Source: Mytilus edulis (taxonomy: Eukaryota; Mollusca; Bivalvia; Mytilida; Mytilidae). Taken from it: a DNA stretch of 64,000 nucleotides. Location of the stretch: NCBI RefSeq assembly GCF_963676685.1, contig NC_092347.1, positions 86,678,592 to 86,742,591 of the forward strand, in the 5' to 3' direction. Under the pieces are notes generated by a model. It was not told the origin of the DNA and did no database searches. It saw only the letters and a program-made list of their open reading frames with translations. This document shows positions 24,447 to 34,139 of this stretch, piece by piece. The translations under genes and the position numbers were made by a program. Each line of letters begins with the position of its first letter. Position 1 is the stretch's first letter.

Positions 24447-27400
24447 TTATATATATTTAAATGTTTCTTTCAAAAATTTACTACATTTTCTTTCTAAGAG
24501 TATACTATTTTCATACCATTCTAAGAATTCTAATTTAAAAACCCTGTATACATCTATGTACTTGTGTTTTAACTCTGATGCATAATTGCTTTTGTAAACA
24601 GCAAATAAAACAATTGTTAACAACACATTAATATCAAAATATGAACTGTCATGAATTTTGTATCCAAGTATTAAATTTTGCATTGATAAAATATGTGTAC
24701 CTATTTTTATTTTATCTAGTAATGACCCAACTTTAATCCAAAATTCTTGTAAAAATTCACACTCTTTGAAAAAATGATTATAATTGTCTACTTGGTGACA
24801 TATATGACATTGATTATCCTTCATTATTTTCCATTGATAAAGCAGTTGCTTACATGGCAATATATAATTGATCAATTTCCACCTAAACATTTTTAGTTTG
24901 TTATCAATTAACTGGTGAAATGTAAAGTTTAATATATCATGTAATTGATTTGAGGAATTTAGATTGAAATTTTTTTTCCATTTTATGAAACCAATAGGTG
25001 TGTCACTCTCTATACCTTTGATATAATTATATATATCTTTAGGTTTTAATTTTTTAATGCAAATTGATTTGGCTTTGTTTTTTGTTTCTAAGTAAAGATT
25101 TCTATCTATTTGAACTTTAGTTGAAATTGATTGATTTGATTTTAACATGAGTTTCCATTCCTTTTTAATTGCAGATTTCAGTTTAGAAAGTTCTGCTATC
25201 CAGTTTGATTTTTCATTCAATTTATTTAAGATTACTTTTTGGGAGATATTTCCTTGTTTATCTATGATATCATTAATAAAAAGAATGTCACTTTCTATCC
25301 AGTTTGGAAAAACAAGACTTTTACCATCTAATTTAATTGATTGATTACCCCAAATAAATTGCTGTCTTATACATTTGAAATTTAACCCCTTGCTTATCTT
25401 TGAACTATTATGTACTTTATACCAACTTTTTAAAATTTCAAAATAAAATTCTGGCATAATTTTTTTAAAATTTGGTATGTCATATATATTTTCAGGGTTC
25501 ATGTTAAATAGAGCAAAGTTTGCTCCAAATTTGTTAAAGTAATATAAGGGTATAACCTTCCAATTTGAAAATTCTTCTGTTGTTAACCTTTTAACCCAAG
25601 ATATATAGATTGATGTTATATAACTATCTATATAAATCATTTTTAAACCTCCATCCTGATAATCATTACATAGGGTAGATCTCTTGATTTTCTCATTTTT
25701 GTTTTGCCATATATAGTTAAATATTAATTTTTTAAATTGTGTTAGAAAGTCTCTCGATAAATTAGTTACTGATGCTAAAAAGGTTACGTTTGGTATAATT
25801 AATGTTTTTATTACTGTTATTCGTCCAATCATTGTAAGCTTTCTTTTCTTCCAATTTGAAATTGCTTTTTCTGACTTCCTCAAAATATTTTCTGTGTTTA
25901 ATTTATGGCATTCAATTTTATTAGTTCCAAAATATACACCTAAACTTTTAACGGGGCTTTTATTCCAACTAATGTTTTCATATTTATCTTTAGAATGTTT
26001 TAATTTACCTAGCCATATTCCTTCAGTTTTTGACTTATTAAGTTTTAGACCAGAAAGAGTTCCAAATTCTTCAATTAAATTTAATGCCAGGCTTATTTCT
26101 TGTTTTGATTTAAGAAAGAGAGTAGTATCATCTGCAAGTTGTGATATTTTAAGACTATGTGTTTTAGAATCAAGTTTGATTTGAAATCCTTTAATACCTG
26201 TATCTTGTCTTATTCTACATGCCAGAATCTCTACAGCTATAACAAAAATTATCGAACTCAAGGGACACCCTTGTCTAATACCACGAAAAATGCTATAGGT
26301 TTCAGAAATCCACCCATTATTTAGCATACAACCTTTGACACCATTATATAAAGTTTTAACCCATTTAATAAACGACTGCGGGAGACCAAATTTTAAAAGA
26401 GCTTCATACATAAATGACCATTCTAACGAGTCAAAAGCTTTTGAAAAATCTATAAATAACAAAGCACCATCTATATTAAAAGTTTCAGAGTAGTCTATGA
26501 TATCTTGAATCTGTCGGATATTAAAACCAATGTACCTATTTTTTACATATCCATTCTGATCACTATTTATTATTTTTGATAAAACAGGTTTTAACCGTTG
26601 GGCTAAAGTATAGGCTATTAATTTGGTGTCTACATTTAGTAAAGTTATAGGTCTATAATTGTCTAGGAATAGCGGGTCATTTTTTTTGTACAATAAAGAT
26701 ACTATTCCTATTTTTTGTAATGTTGTTAATTCTTCTTTCTCGTAACACCTATTGAAAACTTCTACAGCTAGTTCTTTTATATTATCCCAGAATGTGCGAT
26801 AGAATTCAACACTTAGACCATCTATACCTGGTGATTTGTTTAGTTTCATATTAAAAATGGCTTCTGTGCATTCTTCTATTGAGATGCTGCCGCCTAGAGA
26901 GTTTTTCTCGTCATCACTTAATTTATGATCTATCTTTGTTTCTTCAACATATTGCTTAATATTATTAACATCTGGATTTGTACTTTTATATAAATTTTCA
27001 TAGTAACATTTTTCTAAATTTAAAATTTCTGATGGTTCTGTTATAATTTTGTCTTGCTTATCTTTCAATGCCGAAATATTTTTTTTTGTTTGTCTTGATT
27101 TTTCTAAACCTAAAAAGAATTTTGTGCTTTTTTCCCCTTCTTCTAACCATTTGACTCGAGATCTTACTTGTGCACCTTTAACTTCATCTTTATAAAGATT
27201 TTCTAGATTTTTTTCAATTTTTTCTATTTCATCTTTAGTTTCTTTTGAAGGATTAATTTTATTATTTAATCTTTGTAAGTTCATTTCTAATTCTTTTATT
27301 TTATTTTTCTTTTCAGATGACTTGTATTTACAATACATAACAGTTATGTCCCTTACTTCAGATTTGAAGATATCCCATATATCTCTTGAATCTCTGGTAA

Positions 27401-27614
27401 GTGCCTTTTCTTTATATTTTAGAATAAGATTGTTTATATGGTTTTTATAATTATCATCTATTAAAATACTATTATTTATTTTAAAGAAACCTCTTCCTCT
27501 GCCATGGTGATTTTGTCTTATTTTTAACGAAATGGCTTGGTGATCAGTGTATGATATCATAGCAGGTCTTATATCAGAATTGATTACATGTGGCCTTATA
27601 TCTGGACTGATCAA
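24447..27614 (-). CDS. LINE ORF2 main part: endonuclease end, reverse transcriptase, CCHC
   Basis: 1,055 codons open from 27,614. Residues 1-30 finish the APE endonuclease (SPDIRPHV, SYTDHQAIS with the catalytic Asp-His). RT: NKSPGIDGL (~259-267), NYRPITLLN (~319), LLFIDFSKAFDSLEW (~385-399, motif A), GIRQGCPLSS (~445, motif B), LADDTTLF (~493, motif C). Near the C-terminus, CHICHQVDNYNHFFKEC is a CCHC knuckle typical of L1/Tx1 ORF2. It nicks target DNA and copies the LINE RNA in place. The natural start lies upstream at 28,240; a one-base loss near 27,785 in an A run breaks the frame. RT catalytic residues are intact. Confidence 0.93.
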   Translation of the reverse strand: MISPDIRPHVINSDIRPAMISYTDHQAISLKIRQNHHGRGRGFFKINNSILIDDNYKNHINNLILKYKEKALTRDSRDIWDIFKSEVRDITVMYCKYKSSEKKNKIKELEMNLQRLNNKINPSKETKDEIEKIEKNLENLYKDEVKGAQVRSRVKWLEEGEKSTKFFLGLEKSRQTKKNISALKDKQDKIITEPSEILNLEKCYYENLYKSTNPDVNNIKQYVEETKIDHKLSDDEKNSLGGSISIEECTEAIFNMKLNKSPGIDGLSVEFYRTFWDNIKELAVEVFNRCYEKEELTTLQKIGIVSLLYKKNDPLFLDNYRPITLLNVDTKLIAYTLAQRLKPVLSKIINSDQNGYVKNRYIGFNIRQIQDIIDYSETFNIDGALLFIDFSKAFDSLEWSFMYEALLKFGLPQSFIKWVKTLYNGVKGCMLNNGWISETYSIFRGIRQGCPLSSIIFVIAVEILACRIRQDTGIKGFQIKLDSKTHSLKISQLADDTTLFLKSKQEISLALNLIEEFGTLSGLKLNKSKTEGIWLGKLKHSKDKYENISWNKSPVKSLGVYFGTNKIECHKLNTENILRKSEKAISNWKKRKLTMIGRITVIKTLIIPNVTFLASVTNLSRDFLTQFKKLIFNYIWQNKNEKIKRSTLCNDYQDGGLKMIYIDSYITSIYISWVKRLTTEEFSNWKVIPLYYFNKFGANFALFNMNPENIYDIPNFKKIMPEFYFEILKSWYKVHNSSKISKGLNFKCIRQQFIWGNQSIKLDGKSLVFPNWIESDILFINDIIDKQGNISQKVILNKLNEKSNWIAELSKLKSAIKKEWKLMLKSNQSISTKVQIDRNLYLETKNKAKSICIKKLKPKDIYNYIKGIESDTPIGFIKWKKNFNLNSSNQLHDILNFTFHQLIDNKLKMFRWKLINYILPCKQLLYQWKIMKDNQCHICHQVDNYNHFFKECEFLQEFWIKVGSLLDKIKIGTHILSMQNLILGYKIHDSSYFDINVLLTIVLFAVYKSNYASELKHKYIDVYRVFKLEFLEWYENSILLERKCSKFLKETFKYI

Positions 27615-27784
27615 AAAGAAATCTATTCTGCTTGTTATATTGGTATTGTTTTTCCTTCTCCATGTAAATTGAATTTTGTTTGGATTTATTTCCCTCCATA
27701 TATCTATTAATTTGTGTTTTTTAATGAGCTGTTTAAGGCTATTTACTGGTTTATAGTATTTATGAGAGCTATTTGATTTCTTAT

Positions 27785-28240
27785 CTATTTTAATAGGGTT
27801 TCATTCGTGTCCCCTCCTAAAATTAAAATACCTAATCGATTATTTTCTATGATGTTATTTACCTTTTTGAAAAATTTATTTCTGTTAGTATGAATGTTTG
27901 GGGCATATACATTTATTAAGGTAAAAATGTTATCGTTAACTTCAATGTTGAGCAAAATAATTCTGCCATCATTATCTTTAACTTCATTTATTAGTTTATA
28001 ATTTAAACTGTCTTTAATCATTATTGAAACGCCTCTTGATTGGGAACTTCCATAGCTATGAAAAAATTTACCTTTTACTTCACTATTAATAATATGTTCA
28101 TTTTTCTCTATTAGATGGGATTCTTGTATAAATAATATATTACATTTTTGATGTTTATTCCATAAATATAATCTCTCTCTTTTCTCTTTCTGTCCTAAAC
28201 CTTGACAGTTTAAGGATATAAGATGTATATTGTCACTCAT
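27785..28240 (-). pseudogene. LINE ORF2 N-terminus: APE endonuclease, frameshifted
   Basis: Starts MSDNIHLISLNCQGLG. Endonuclease blocks: LNCQGL (Asn), LFIQESHL (catalytic Glu), INVYAPN, and ILGGDTNETL where GDFN is usual, so Phe is Thr. The frame ends at a stop right after an AAAA run. One base over, the sequence continues open through YYKPVNSLKQLI, FTWRRKNN and RIDFFLISPD into the 24,447-27,614 frame, so the break is a single-base deletion. The start codon overlaps the stop of the preceding ORF in ATGAGTGA, suggesting reinitiation. Confidence 0.9.
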
Positions 28241-29660
28241 TGTTTTTACCTAAGGAATATTCAATTTTATACATTAAATATAGCTGTACAATTCTGGTTC
28301 TCATAATTAGTGTAATAACCCACTTAATAGTACATGTTAATGAGACTATTATTAGAACAACATGTCTTATTACATTATTTACATGTTTGTAAATACACAA
28401 GGTTAAATGCACGGTTAACTTCTTTTTTTCAAAGACACAATATAGTAATAAAAATATCATTATAAAAAAATATATTTGCAAGAAATTACTATTATAACAG
28501 TATAACATAATATAAATAACGGGTTTGATTATGTTAACCCTTTTCGAGCTAAATTTTGTTTGTTTACATATCAATACTATGTATCTCATACACGAATAAC
28601 AAAGCTTAATTGTATTTAAATATACAAATGTATCATTCAAATCACTGTTCACTTTTCCAATAATCAGGAAAGATTCTATCATGATTCTCTTTGATCTCTG
28701 AATTGTTTTATCGAGTAATCTATTTTTAGATACGGTGAAAACCCAGAAATTTAGGGGTTTTTGGAATCGGGTCAGCATGCATATGAATATAACTGTAGTT
28801 ATACTGTTTTTAGTTAGGTATGTCACATGTATGACGATAATGTAAATTAAAAAGAGAAAGTATTTTTGAACAATTAAAAATAGTTGCAGATACATGTTTA
28901 CATTAATGATTACATTGATTGACCTACTTAAATAGTTGTTTATTGATGTGAGTGTTTGATATAAGCTATTTTGTAAAAGAACAAACACATAACTTTTATT
29001 TACATACATGTATGTATCAATTCTTTTCAGGTATTTTAGAGTGGTAGTTACCATGGATGTGGACGTAGCTTGTAAAAAAAATATGTGAACTATATAGGAG
29101 GAACTAATTTTCAGTTTTTGGATACCTAAAGCAATAGTGGTGTTTTTAATATGCCAATCGTTGAAATTGATACTATCTGTATCCTGGTGAACTAAGTGAG
29201 ATAATGTATATGGCAGATCTTGAGCAGTTTTAAAGTTATTCCTAGTACATGTATGTGAGGAATTGACACATTTATTAACATGGATTTTATATTTCAAAGA
29301 AGTGATTTCATCAACTAAGTGATATGGAACGCAGCTAAAGTTAGTCAATTTACCAATCAAACTGACACCATTCAGATTGGGATTTACAGGTGTTTTGAAT
29401 TGATTCATGGTTAATAAAAAGATGATAATAACTTTCAATGAATCAACTATTTGATCATATTCATTTGTTTTCATGATATTCATATAAATAAAATATTTCA
29501 TATCAACATTTAATATATTTTTCTTTACAGAGTGTATACAATCTAATATTGTATCACACAATGAATTATTTTTTTCACATTTTTCAGATAAGATAAAAAT
29601 ATTACTAACATATATACACATGCACAAAAACTGTGCATTGAAAATCACACTACTGTACAT
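28233..29660 (-). CDS. Extra LINE ORF of unknown function (475 codons)
   Basis: An uninterrupted frame lies exactly between ORF1 (stop 21 nt upstream of its ATG) and ORF2 (its TGA overlaps the ORF2 ATG by 8 nt). In such A+T-rich DNA a chance frame of this length is essentially excluded. I recognise no domain. The protein is rich in Ile, Leu, Asn, Tyr, Thr and Cys, with several hydrophobic runs: YLQLFLIVQKYFLFLIYIIV near residue 255, LQIYFFIMIFLLLYCVF near 390, and HVVLIIVSLTCTIKWVITLI near 430. It may be a membrane protein, or a fast-evolving accessory protein of the LINE. L1/Tx1-type LINEs I know have two ORFs. It could instead be a long 5' part of ORF2 expression by stop/reinitiation. Confidence 0.7.
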   Translation of the reverse strand: MYSSVIFNAQFLCMCIYVSNIFILSEKCEKNNSLCDTILDCIHSVKKNILNVDMKYFIYMNIMKTNEYDQIVDSLKVIIIFLLTMNQFKTPVNPNLNGVSLIGKLTNFSCVPYHLVDEITSLKYKIHVNKCVNSSHTCTRNNFKTAQDLPYTLSHLVHQDTDSINFNDWHIKNTTIALGIQKLKISSSYIVHIFFLQATSTSMVTTTLKYLKRIDTYMYVNKSYVFVLLQNSLYQTLTSINNYLSRSINVIINVNMYLQLFLIVQKYFLFLIYIIVIHVTYLTKNSITTVIFICMLTRFQKPLNFWVFTVSKNRLLDKTIQRSKRIMIESFLIIGKVNSDLNDTFVYLNTIKLCYSCMRYIVLICKQTKFSSKRVNIIKPVIYIMLYCYNSNFLQIYFFIMIFLLLYCVFEKKKLTVHLTLCIYKHVNNVIRHVVLIIVSLTCTIKWVITLIMRTRIVQLYLMYKIEYSLGKNNE

Positions 29661-29681
29661 TAAAGTTAACTAGGACACTGG

Positions 29682-30956
29682 TTAGGGATTTGTCTTCTGT
29701 TTTGTCGGCTCGACTACTCTTTTGTGTAATTCATCAGTCGGCGTTGTTGCTTGCCTTTTCCCCTTTGATTGGCTTGGAGTTTTCGGATCTTTAAAGTTCA
29801 TATAGTGATCCAAGGGTCCAGAAGCTGACTTGGGAAGATTTTGTTTGTTTGATTTATTTTTGTTTGATTTTTTTCCATTTGTCTTTTTGTCTTTTTTGTT
29901 TGTCTGCTCACTGATCGCAGTAATTTGTTCAGGTTCTTTGTGGACTACCAATTGTTGGTCATCATCTTCGCTGTCATCATTTGAATCATCACTACTTTCA
30001 CTTGTGGGTTGCTTATCTTTAGTTTCATCTTTAGCGTTATCAATGTTAGCAGCTGCAGGTACACTATCAGTAACAATCGAATCAGCATTCTGATCTTGAT
30101 CTGCTGTTGGATCGTCCATCGGTTGTTGACATTCTTTGGCTTTATGACCTGATTTGCCACAGGAGTTACATACCCAGTCATTGTCACAGGTCTCCTGTTT
30201 GTGTCCCGTCTGTAAACACTTGTTACATTTAGCATAAGGATTTACTACAATTTGGTCTTTGTGGATGAGTAGCGCTTTGTATTTTCCTATACTAATGAAT
30301 CTAGGTAGCTGTATACCAGGTACTGGGCTTACCATAAATAAGCGGTCTCCAGTTTGACAGTTGGTAAGAAATCCGTTGATACGTAGTCTTTCACGATTGA
30401 AGTTGTGAATTATGAGATTATGTTTGGTCTCAAGATATCTACCAATTTGGTTGTCGTCTGCAGATAAGGGTACATTTTTTATCCGGATGCGTAAGTAGTT
30501 GATGTGTTCTTTAACTACAAATTTTGGGTTTCTATCATGTACATGGATGTGTTTTTTCCTGATAGTGAGACCATTAGCTATCAAATGTTCCCTATCTGAC
30601 TCACTATCAAGATAAATCCGCCACATTCCATTAACCCTTTGAAGACCTTTCAAATGGCTTTCTTCAACTACTTGGCCAATATCACTGTACAACTCTGCAT
30701 GATTTAAAAAGTCTACAGGTTTTGGTTTTATAGTACCGAAGAGATCAGTCTCTAATATAAATACAGGTTTGGCTGCAGAAAACCCAAAGTCACTGTTTTG
30801 AGCTTTACTTTTATCATTTTCAGCTTTTGTGGCATCCGCATATGACGCCATTTTTGTTGTTGTTTGGTCACTTGCCGAGTTTTCATTAAAGGACTTTTCG
30901 TTACTCATTTTTACCATTACTTCAAGATAAATACGTTTAGGTAGATTATTTATCAA
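29682..30956 (-). CDS. LINE ORF1 nucleic-acid-binding protein with CCHC knuckles
   Basis: 424 codons, intact. The N-terminus is Ser/Lys/Asn-rich. A central RRM-like region contains YLRIRIKNVPLSADDNQIGR and GDRLFMVSPVPGIQLPRF. Two CCHC zinc knuckles follow: CNKCLQTGHKQETC and CNSCGKSGHKAKEC. The tail is long, acidic then basic (SSDDSNDDSEDDDQQ, then KKDKKTNGKKSNKNKSNK). This matches Tx1/L1-like ORF1 proteins that package LINE RNA into RNPs. ATG 30,956 gives the longest frame; Met17 at 30,908 (MSNEKSFNE) is an equally plausible start. It precedes the extra ORF by 21 nt. Confidence 0.9.
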   Translation of the reverse strand: MINNLPKRIYLEVMVKMSNEKSFNENSASDQTTTKMASYADATKAENDKSKAQNSDFGFSAAKPVFILETDLFGTIKPKPVDFLNHAELYSDIGQVVEESHLKGLQRVNGMWRIYLDSESDREHLIANGLTIRKKHIHVHDRNPKFVVKEHINYLRIRIKNVPLSADDNQIGRYLETKHNLIIHNFNRERLRINGFLTNCQTGDRLFMVSPVPGIQLPRFISIGKYKALLIHKDQIVVNPYAKCNKCLQTGHKQETCDNDWVCNSCGKSGHKAKECQQPMDDPTADQDQNADSIVTDSVPAAANIDNAKDETKDKQPTSESSDDSNDDSEDDDQQLVVHKEPEQITAISEQTNKKDKKTNGKKSNKNKSNKQNLPKSASGPLDHYMNFKDPKTPSQSKGKRQATTPTDELHKRVVEPTKQKTNP

Positions 30957-31080
30957 ATACTTGTCGCAATAAATACGTTGATAAGACAGTTCTTCTATGA
31001 AATCAGTTTACTTTTTCGGGAGCTCTGAAAAGTCCGTGGACATTTAACAAGGCCCCTTACGATCTTCTCCTTTAACAAGG
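30957..31080 (-). other. LINE 5' UTR
   Basis: Lies between the right target duplication and the first ATG. Its first bases contain CCTTGTTAAA twice within 40 nt (31,071-31,080 and 31,044-31,053). Presumably it holds an internal promoter; no motif is diagnostic. Confidence 0.7.
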
Positions 31081-31090
31081 ATTTGAGTTA
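31081..31090. repeat. Target-site duplication, right copy
   Basis: ATTTGAGTTA, identical to 23,637-23,646; it sits inside the interrupted DIRS gag reading frame. Confidence 0.9.
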
Positions 31091-31869
31091 TAATTACCAC
31101 GATTTTGTGTATTTGTGATTGCACTGACACACTGTTATGTACCGTGGGAGATGTGATGTGTAATAGCCAATTTTCACCGTGTATATTTCCCCAAGATAAA
31201 TTTGGATTCTTTTCTATTTTTAGCCTAAATTGCTCGTCATAGGTAGCCCAGTTTTCTGACCTTGTTGCCGCTAATCTTATATCGCGCATATATTTTAACA
31301 ATTCCTGTGTCCGTGTGCTGTATTTCTCAATGTAGACACTTATAAAAATCAGGAATGCTGAAGTCCATTCATTTATTGACAAATAAACCCCCGACGATCT
31401 TTTTTCTATGCAAATTTTCCCCCTTTTTAATTTCAAATCGCCCTCGTCAACCTCTTCCATTTCTTTTTTGCGTTCTCAAAAGAGAATGAAGCTCTATAAA
31501 CTTTCCCTCCCAAATTTTTTCTTTAATTTTAAAAGACATGTGTTCCCCCACTGTGTCATGAACGCTAGATTCTTGTGACGGAGTGAAATGAACGGAATTA
31601 TTTGCAATTTCGTGCCTTAAGGAGGGGAATGCCCGTGAATCCTCCTCCGACTCATTACCTGATGATATATCAGTAGTTTCCTCAGGCACTTCTGCCACCA
31701 CATGTCCGACCTCTTTTGTTTTCTTGGCAGGTCTTCCTCGGCCAGCTCCGTCTTTCTTTTGGGCAATTTCTTCGGGCTGCACTTTATTTCCTCTTGTCCT
31801 GCTGGTCGTTCTTCTTTTCTTCCCCATGGCCCTTGATGGCGATCCTACGGCATTTCTCTTGTTAGGCAT
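31091..31869 (-). pseudogene. DIRS gag, 5' part, interrupted by the LINE
   Basis: From MPNKRNAVGS at 31,869: a basic, low-complexity N-terminus, then an acidic region and FKIKEKIWEGKFIELHSLL, a conserved DIRS gag block. After a one-base shift in an A run near 31,468 the frame continues with LSINEWTSAFLIF, ELLKYMRDIRLAATRS, NWATYDEQFRLKI and NLSWGNIHGENWLL. The frame then enters the LINE; past the insertion it resumes at 23,636 toward the zinc finger. The host frame around the target duplication (IVVIITQ) is continuous if the LINE is ignored. Confidence 0.88.
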
Positions 31870-32780
31870 CTTCTTTTTGGATATTTTAACTTATTTGCAC
31901 AACACTTGGTTTCTTGTTGACAGCAAATTAACAAGTGCCCGATACGGGAATTCTAAAATTCTATTCTAGCTGATACGGGAATTCCAAAATTCTGATTCAT
32001 GCTGCGAGCGCCGCTATGGCCATGCCAAATATGGCATTGAGCTACAGGCTGCAACACCCACACACCCACACGAATTTTTGATTGAATTAAACTAGATTAT
32101 TGAAAATATAAAATTTTTATAATCTCAATTAAGTTTGAACTTTCCAAAAAGCTGCACAGACGGCTTAGATGTATCCGAGTTTTAAGTACTACTAGGAATG
32201 CATTTTGTTGCCGACAGTACAGGAAGTGTGGTACTTTCTATATATTGATTGATACGAATAAATTAATTTTTAAAAGTGTACGTTATACACTCTGGGTTTT
32301 AAAATCTTGGTCGCGTTGTTTGTTGAAAATAAAAATATACAAATGTTCTCGACTTCGAAGGGGTGCCTAGAATAGCATAAATTATATATTTTTCGTAAAC
32401 TTTGTAGAGTATAATAAAATTGAGAAAGGAAAACTAATATTAGTGCGTATTACAGATTAACAAAGCAATTAGGTAGATTCATGGTATACCACCATCTTGC
32501 ATTGTACTTTTGCAGTGACCAATCAGTCTACTTGTTACCAAAATCTCCGAATTTGTACACAGATGTTCAATTTTATTGATAAGAATGTTTATCTCTATGA
32601 AGAAAACTTCCTGATTTATCGCATTCTATATATTAATTTTGTTTAACAAGTACCAAATATATGTGCTTTAGAATATTTTTTTTCAACTAAGCCAGTTAAG
32701 GCGAGATAACTCTTTTTAGTAAACAATGATAATTCATGATCGGTTTATCAGTGGATGTATTACTGCTAAAATATTGCGTT
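31870..32780. other. Probable DIRS 5' end and non-coding flank
   Basis: Two imperfect copies of GATACGGGAATTC(T/C)AAAATTCT at about 31,942 and 31,972 may be part of the DIRS terminal region. Nothing gene-like follows up to the TA microsatellite. Confidence 0.4.
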
Positions 32781-32787
32781 TTTATGA

Positions 32788-32789
<2 letters not shown>

Positions 32790-32838
<49 letters not shown>
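32790..32838. repeat. (TA)n microsatellite
   Basis: About 24 uninterrupted TA units. Confidence 0.98.
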
Positions 32839-32839
<1 letters not shown>

Positions 32840-33044
32840 CATGAATAATAGAAACAAAAGAAGTGATATCGTCCAAAACAAATCTTGCTAAGGGGATATC
32901 ATGGACGGATAACAGCCCCATGATAACAAAGCTATTACAAAAGGAAAATATGATTGTCCAAGATTCAAACGCATTAACAAAGACTAATGCCTTAGCTAGT
33001 TCACTTAAATGGACCTTTAGGTTGTGGAAAGGGGGGGATTCTGA

Positions 33045-33066
33045 TGAGTGTGTATAGACACACTCA
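33045..33066. repeat. 9-bp stem hairpin
   Basis: TGAGTGTGT pairs with ACACACTCA around the loop ATAG. It follows CTGA but has no GAAA partner, so I do not call a ribozyme. Confidence 0.7.
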
Positions 33067-33133
33067 AGTGGCAAGATTAAGGGGTTATGATCGTTGCCCG
33101 TAATTGTACGTCGGATCATATTAGGTTTTTACT

Positions 33134-33153
33134 TTCCTGCGGTACCGCAGGAA
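33134..33153. repeat. 20-bp perfect palindrome
   Basis: TTCCTGCGGTACCGCAGGAA, centred on GGTACC, at the left edge of a G+C-richer block of about 280 bp that may be a fragment of another element. Confidence 0.9.
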
Positions 33154-33559
33154 GTTCTGTTGAGGCCATCTCATGTCTGAGTGGCCGGTTCTGAATTGGT
33201 ACCAGTTCGAGCTTGACTGTTTTATGATAATAGTATGGCCTATGTATTCAGCGTACATATAGAGTGTTATGATATAGAAACTGTTAATCTTTACTCCTCT
33301 GAAACCAGGGGGTGATGCGAATAAGACCCGACGTATTTGGAGATAACAACCCTCGTTCGCATTAGGCTGAACCTTGAGGAACTTGAACATCCATTGCTAC
33401 CAATAGTGCACAGATTTGTCAGTTAAATCAATTATGTCGGCATTCTGTAATCATGTCAGACCTTGTCATTCTAAGTGAACTGTGGCCGTTATTTCCACAT
33501 TAGTTATTTGTTTGTTATGTTTTTGCCTGAAACTTGATTCTTTCAACTTTTGCAACTTA

Positions 33560-33790
33560 TATTAATCCCTTTCCACTTTGCGGGTGCGAGTGATGCCTTG
33601 TAGCGGCATTATCCTGCTCTTTTTCGAAATCTACAAGGGTGTCTTTAACGTGCAAGAGCTATGGCTCTCTCTTAACACAGGTCAGCTATTTATCGTCCTC
33701 TTCCAACGGACTATCATCGTTTCCTCAAGACCATACTCGCAAATGGTGTCAAGGGAGAGCCGAAAATTCAGCCCCTGTAATCATGTATCA
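33560..33790 (+). repeat. Dispersed repeat family R, plus copy
   Basis: Shares CCACTTTGCGGGTGCGA(G/C), GCGGCAT(T)A(A)TCCTGCTC, TTTTCGAAATCTACAAGGGT and ATGGCTCTCTCTTAA with 62,690-62,920 in reverse orientation. Both copies give short open frames (MRVR(V/L)M...), which I take as incidental. Confidence 0.8.
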
Positions 33791-34139
33791 TTAAATACCA
33801 AATGTTATATATGAATTACGAGAAGGGCATTGAGTATGCCCAAAATAGCAGGTTTTCACCTACAACTGCAAATTGATACAAACTCGAGTATATGAATCAA
33901 CAATATATATTTTTTCCATGTTCATAGTTCCTGATTGATTTTATAGCTCTTTGTTTTCAAACAAACAGATAACAACTATATTGCATTGTTATAAGTTGTA
34001 GTTTAGAAGTCAGAAATTTGGTGTTGACATTCATATCAATTATAAATGTTTTGTATAAATTTACTGTTTGCATAATTATGAATTATTGGAAGTAGTAAGG
34101 ATGTTCGTATCCCAGACATAGATTACCTTAGCCGTATCT

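Larger units (their letters stand above)
23647..31080 (-). mobile_element. LINE (L1/Tx1-like non-LTR retrotransposon) with three ORFs
   Basis: A 7.43-kb insertion on the minus strand, ending in a 31-nt poly(A) tail (23,647-23,677 as poly(T)) with AATAAA at 23,691-23,696. It is flanked by a 10-bp target duplication. Order: ~124-bp 5' UTR, ORF1 (30,956-29,682), an extra ORF (29,660-28,233), ORF2 endonuclease/RT (28,240-24,447), ~770-bp 3' UTR. It interrupts the gag of a DIRS element. Only one single-base frameshift is evident, so the insertion is young. The Tx1/L1 placement rests on APE endonuclease, RT and CCHC motif style, not on a tree. Confidence 0.93.
19905..31975 (-). mobile_element. DIRS/Ngaro-type retrotransposon, decayed and split by a LINE
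   Basis: Read on the minus strand, domains follow in DIRS order: gag (31,869-31,091), then a 7.43-kb LINE insertion, then gag zinc finger, RT, RNase H, tyrosine recombinase, SGNH hydrolase (to about 20,335). The hydrolase after the recombinase fits Ngaro elements. Multiple stops and frameshifts show it is old. The termini are uncertain: a G+C-richer 3' region extends to about 19,905, and two copies of GATACGGGAATTC(T/C)AAAATTCT at 31,942-31,992 may belong to the 5' repeat region. I could not find the split direct repeats expected of this order. Confidence 0.85.

Noticed and set aside
33041-33066. CTGATGA followed by a hairpin, as a possible hammerhead
   Set aside because: No GAAA after the stem and no stem III or stem I partner.
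32696-33119. Minus-strand frames across the TA microsatellite
   Set aside because: The repeated Ile-Tyr run is microsatellite translation.
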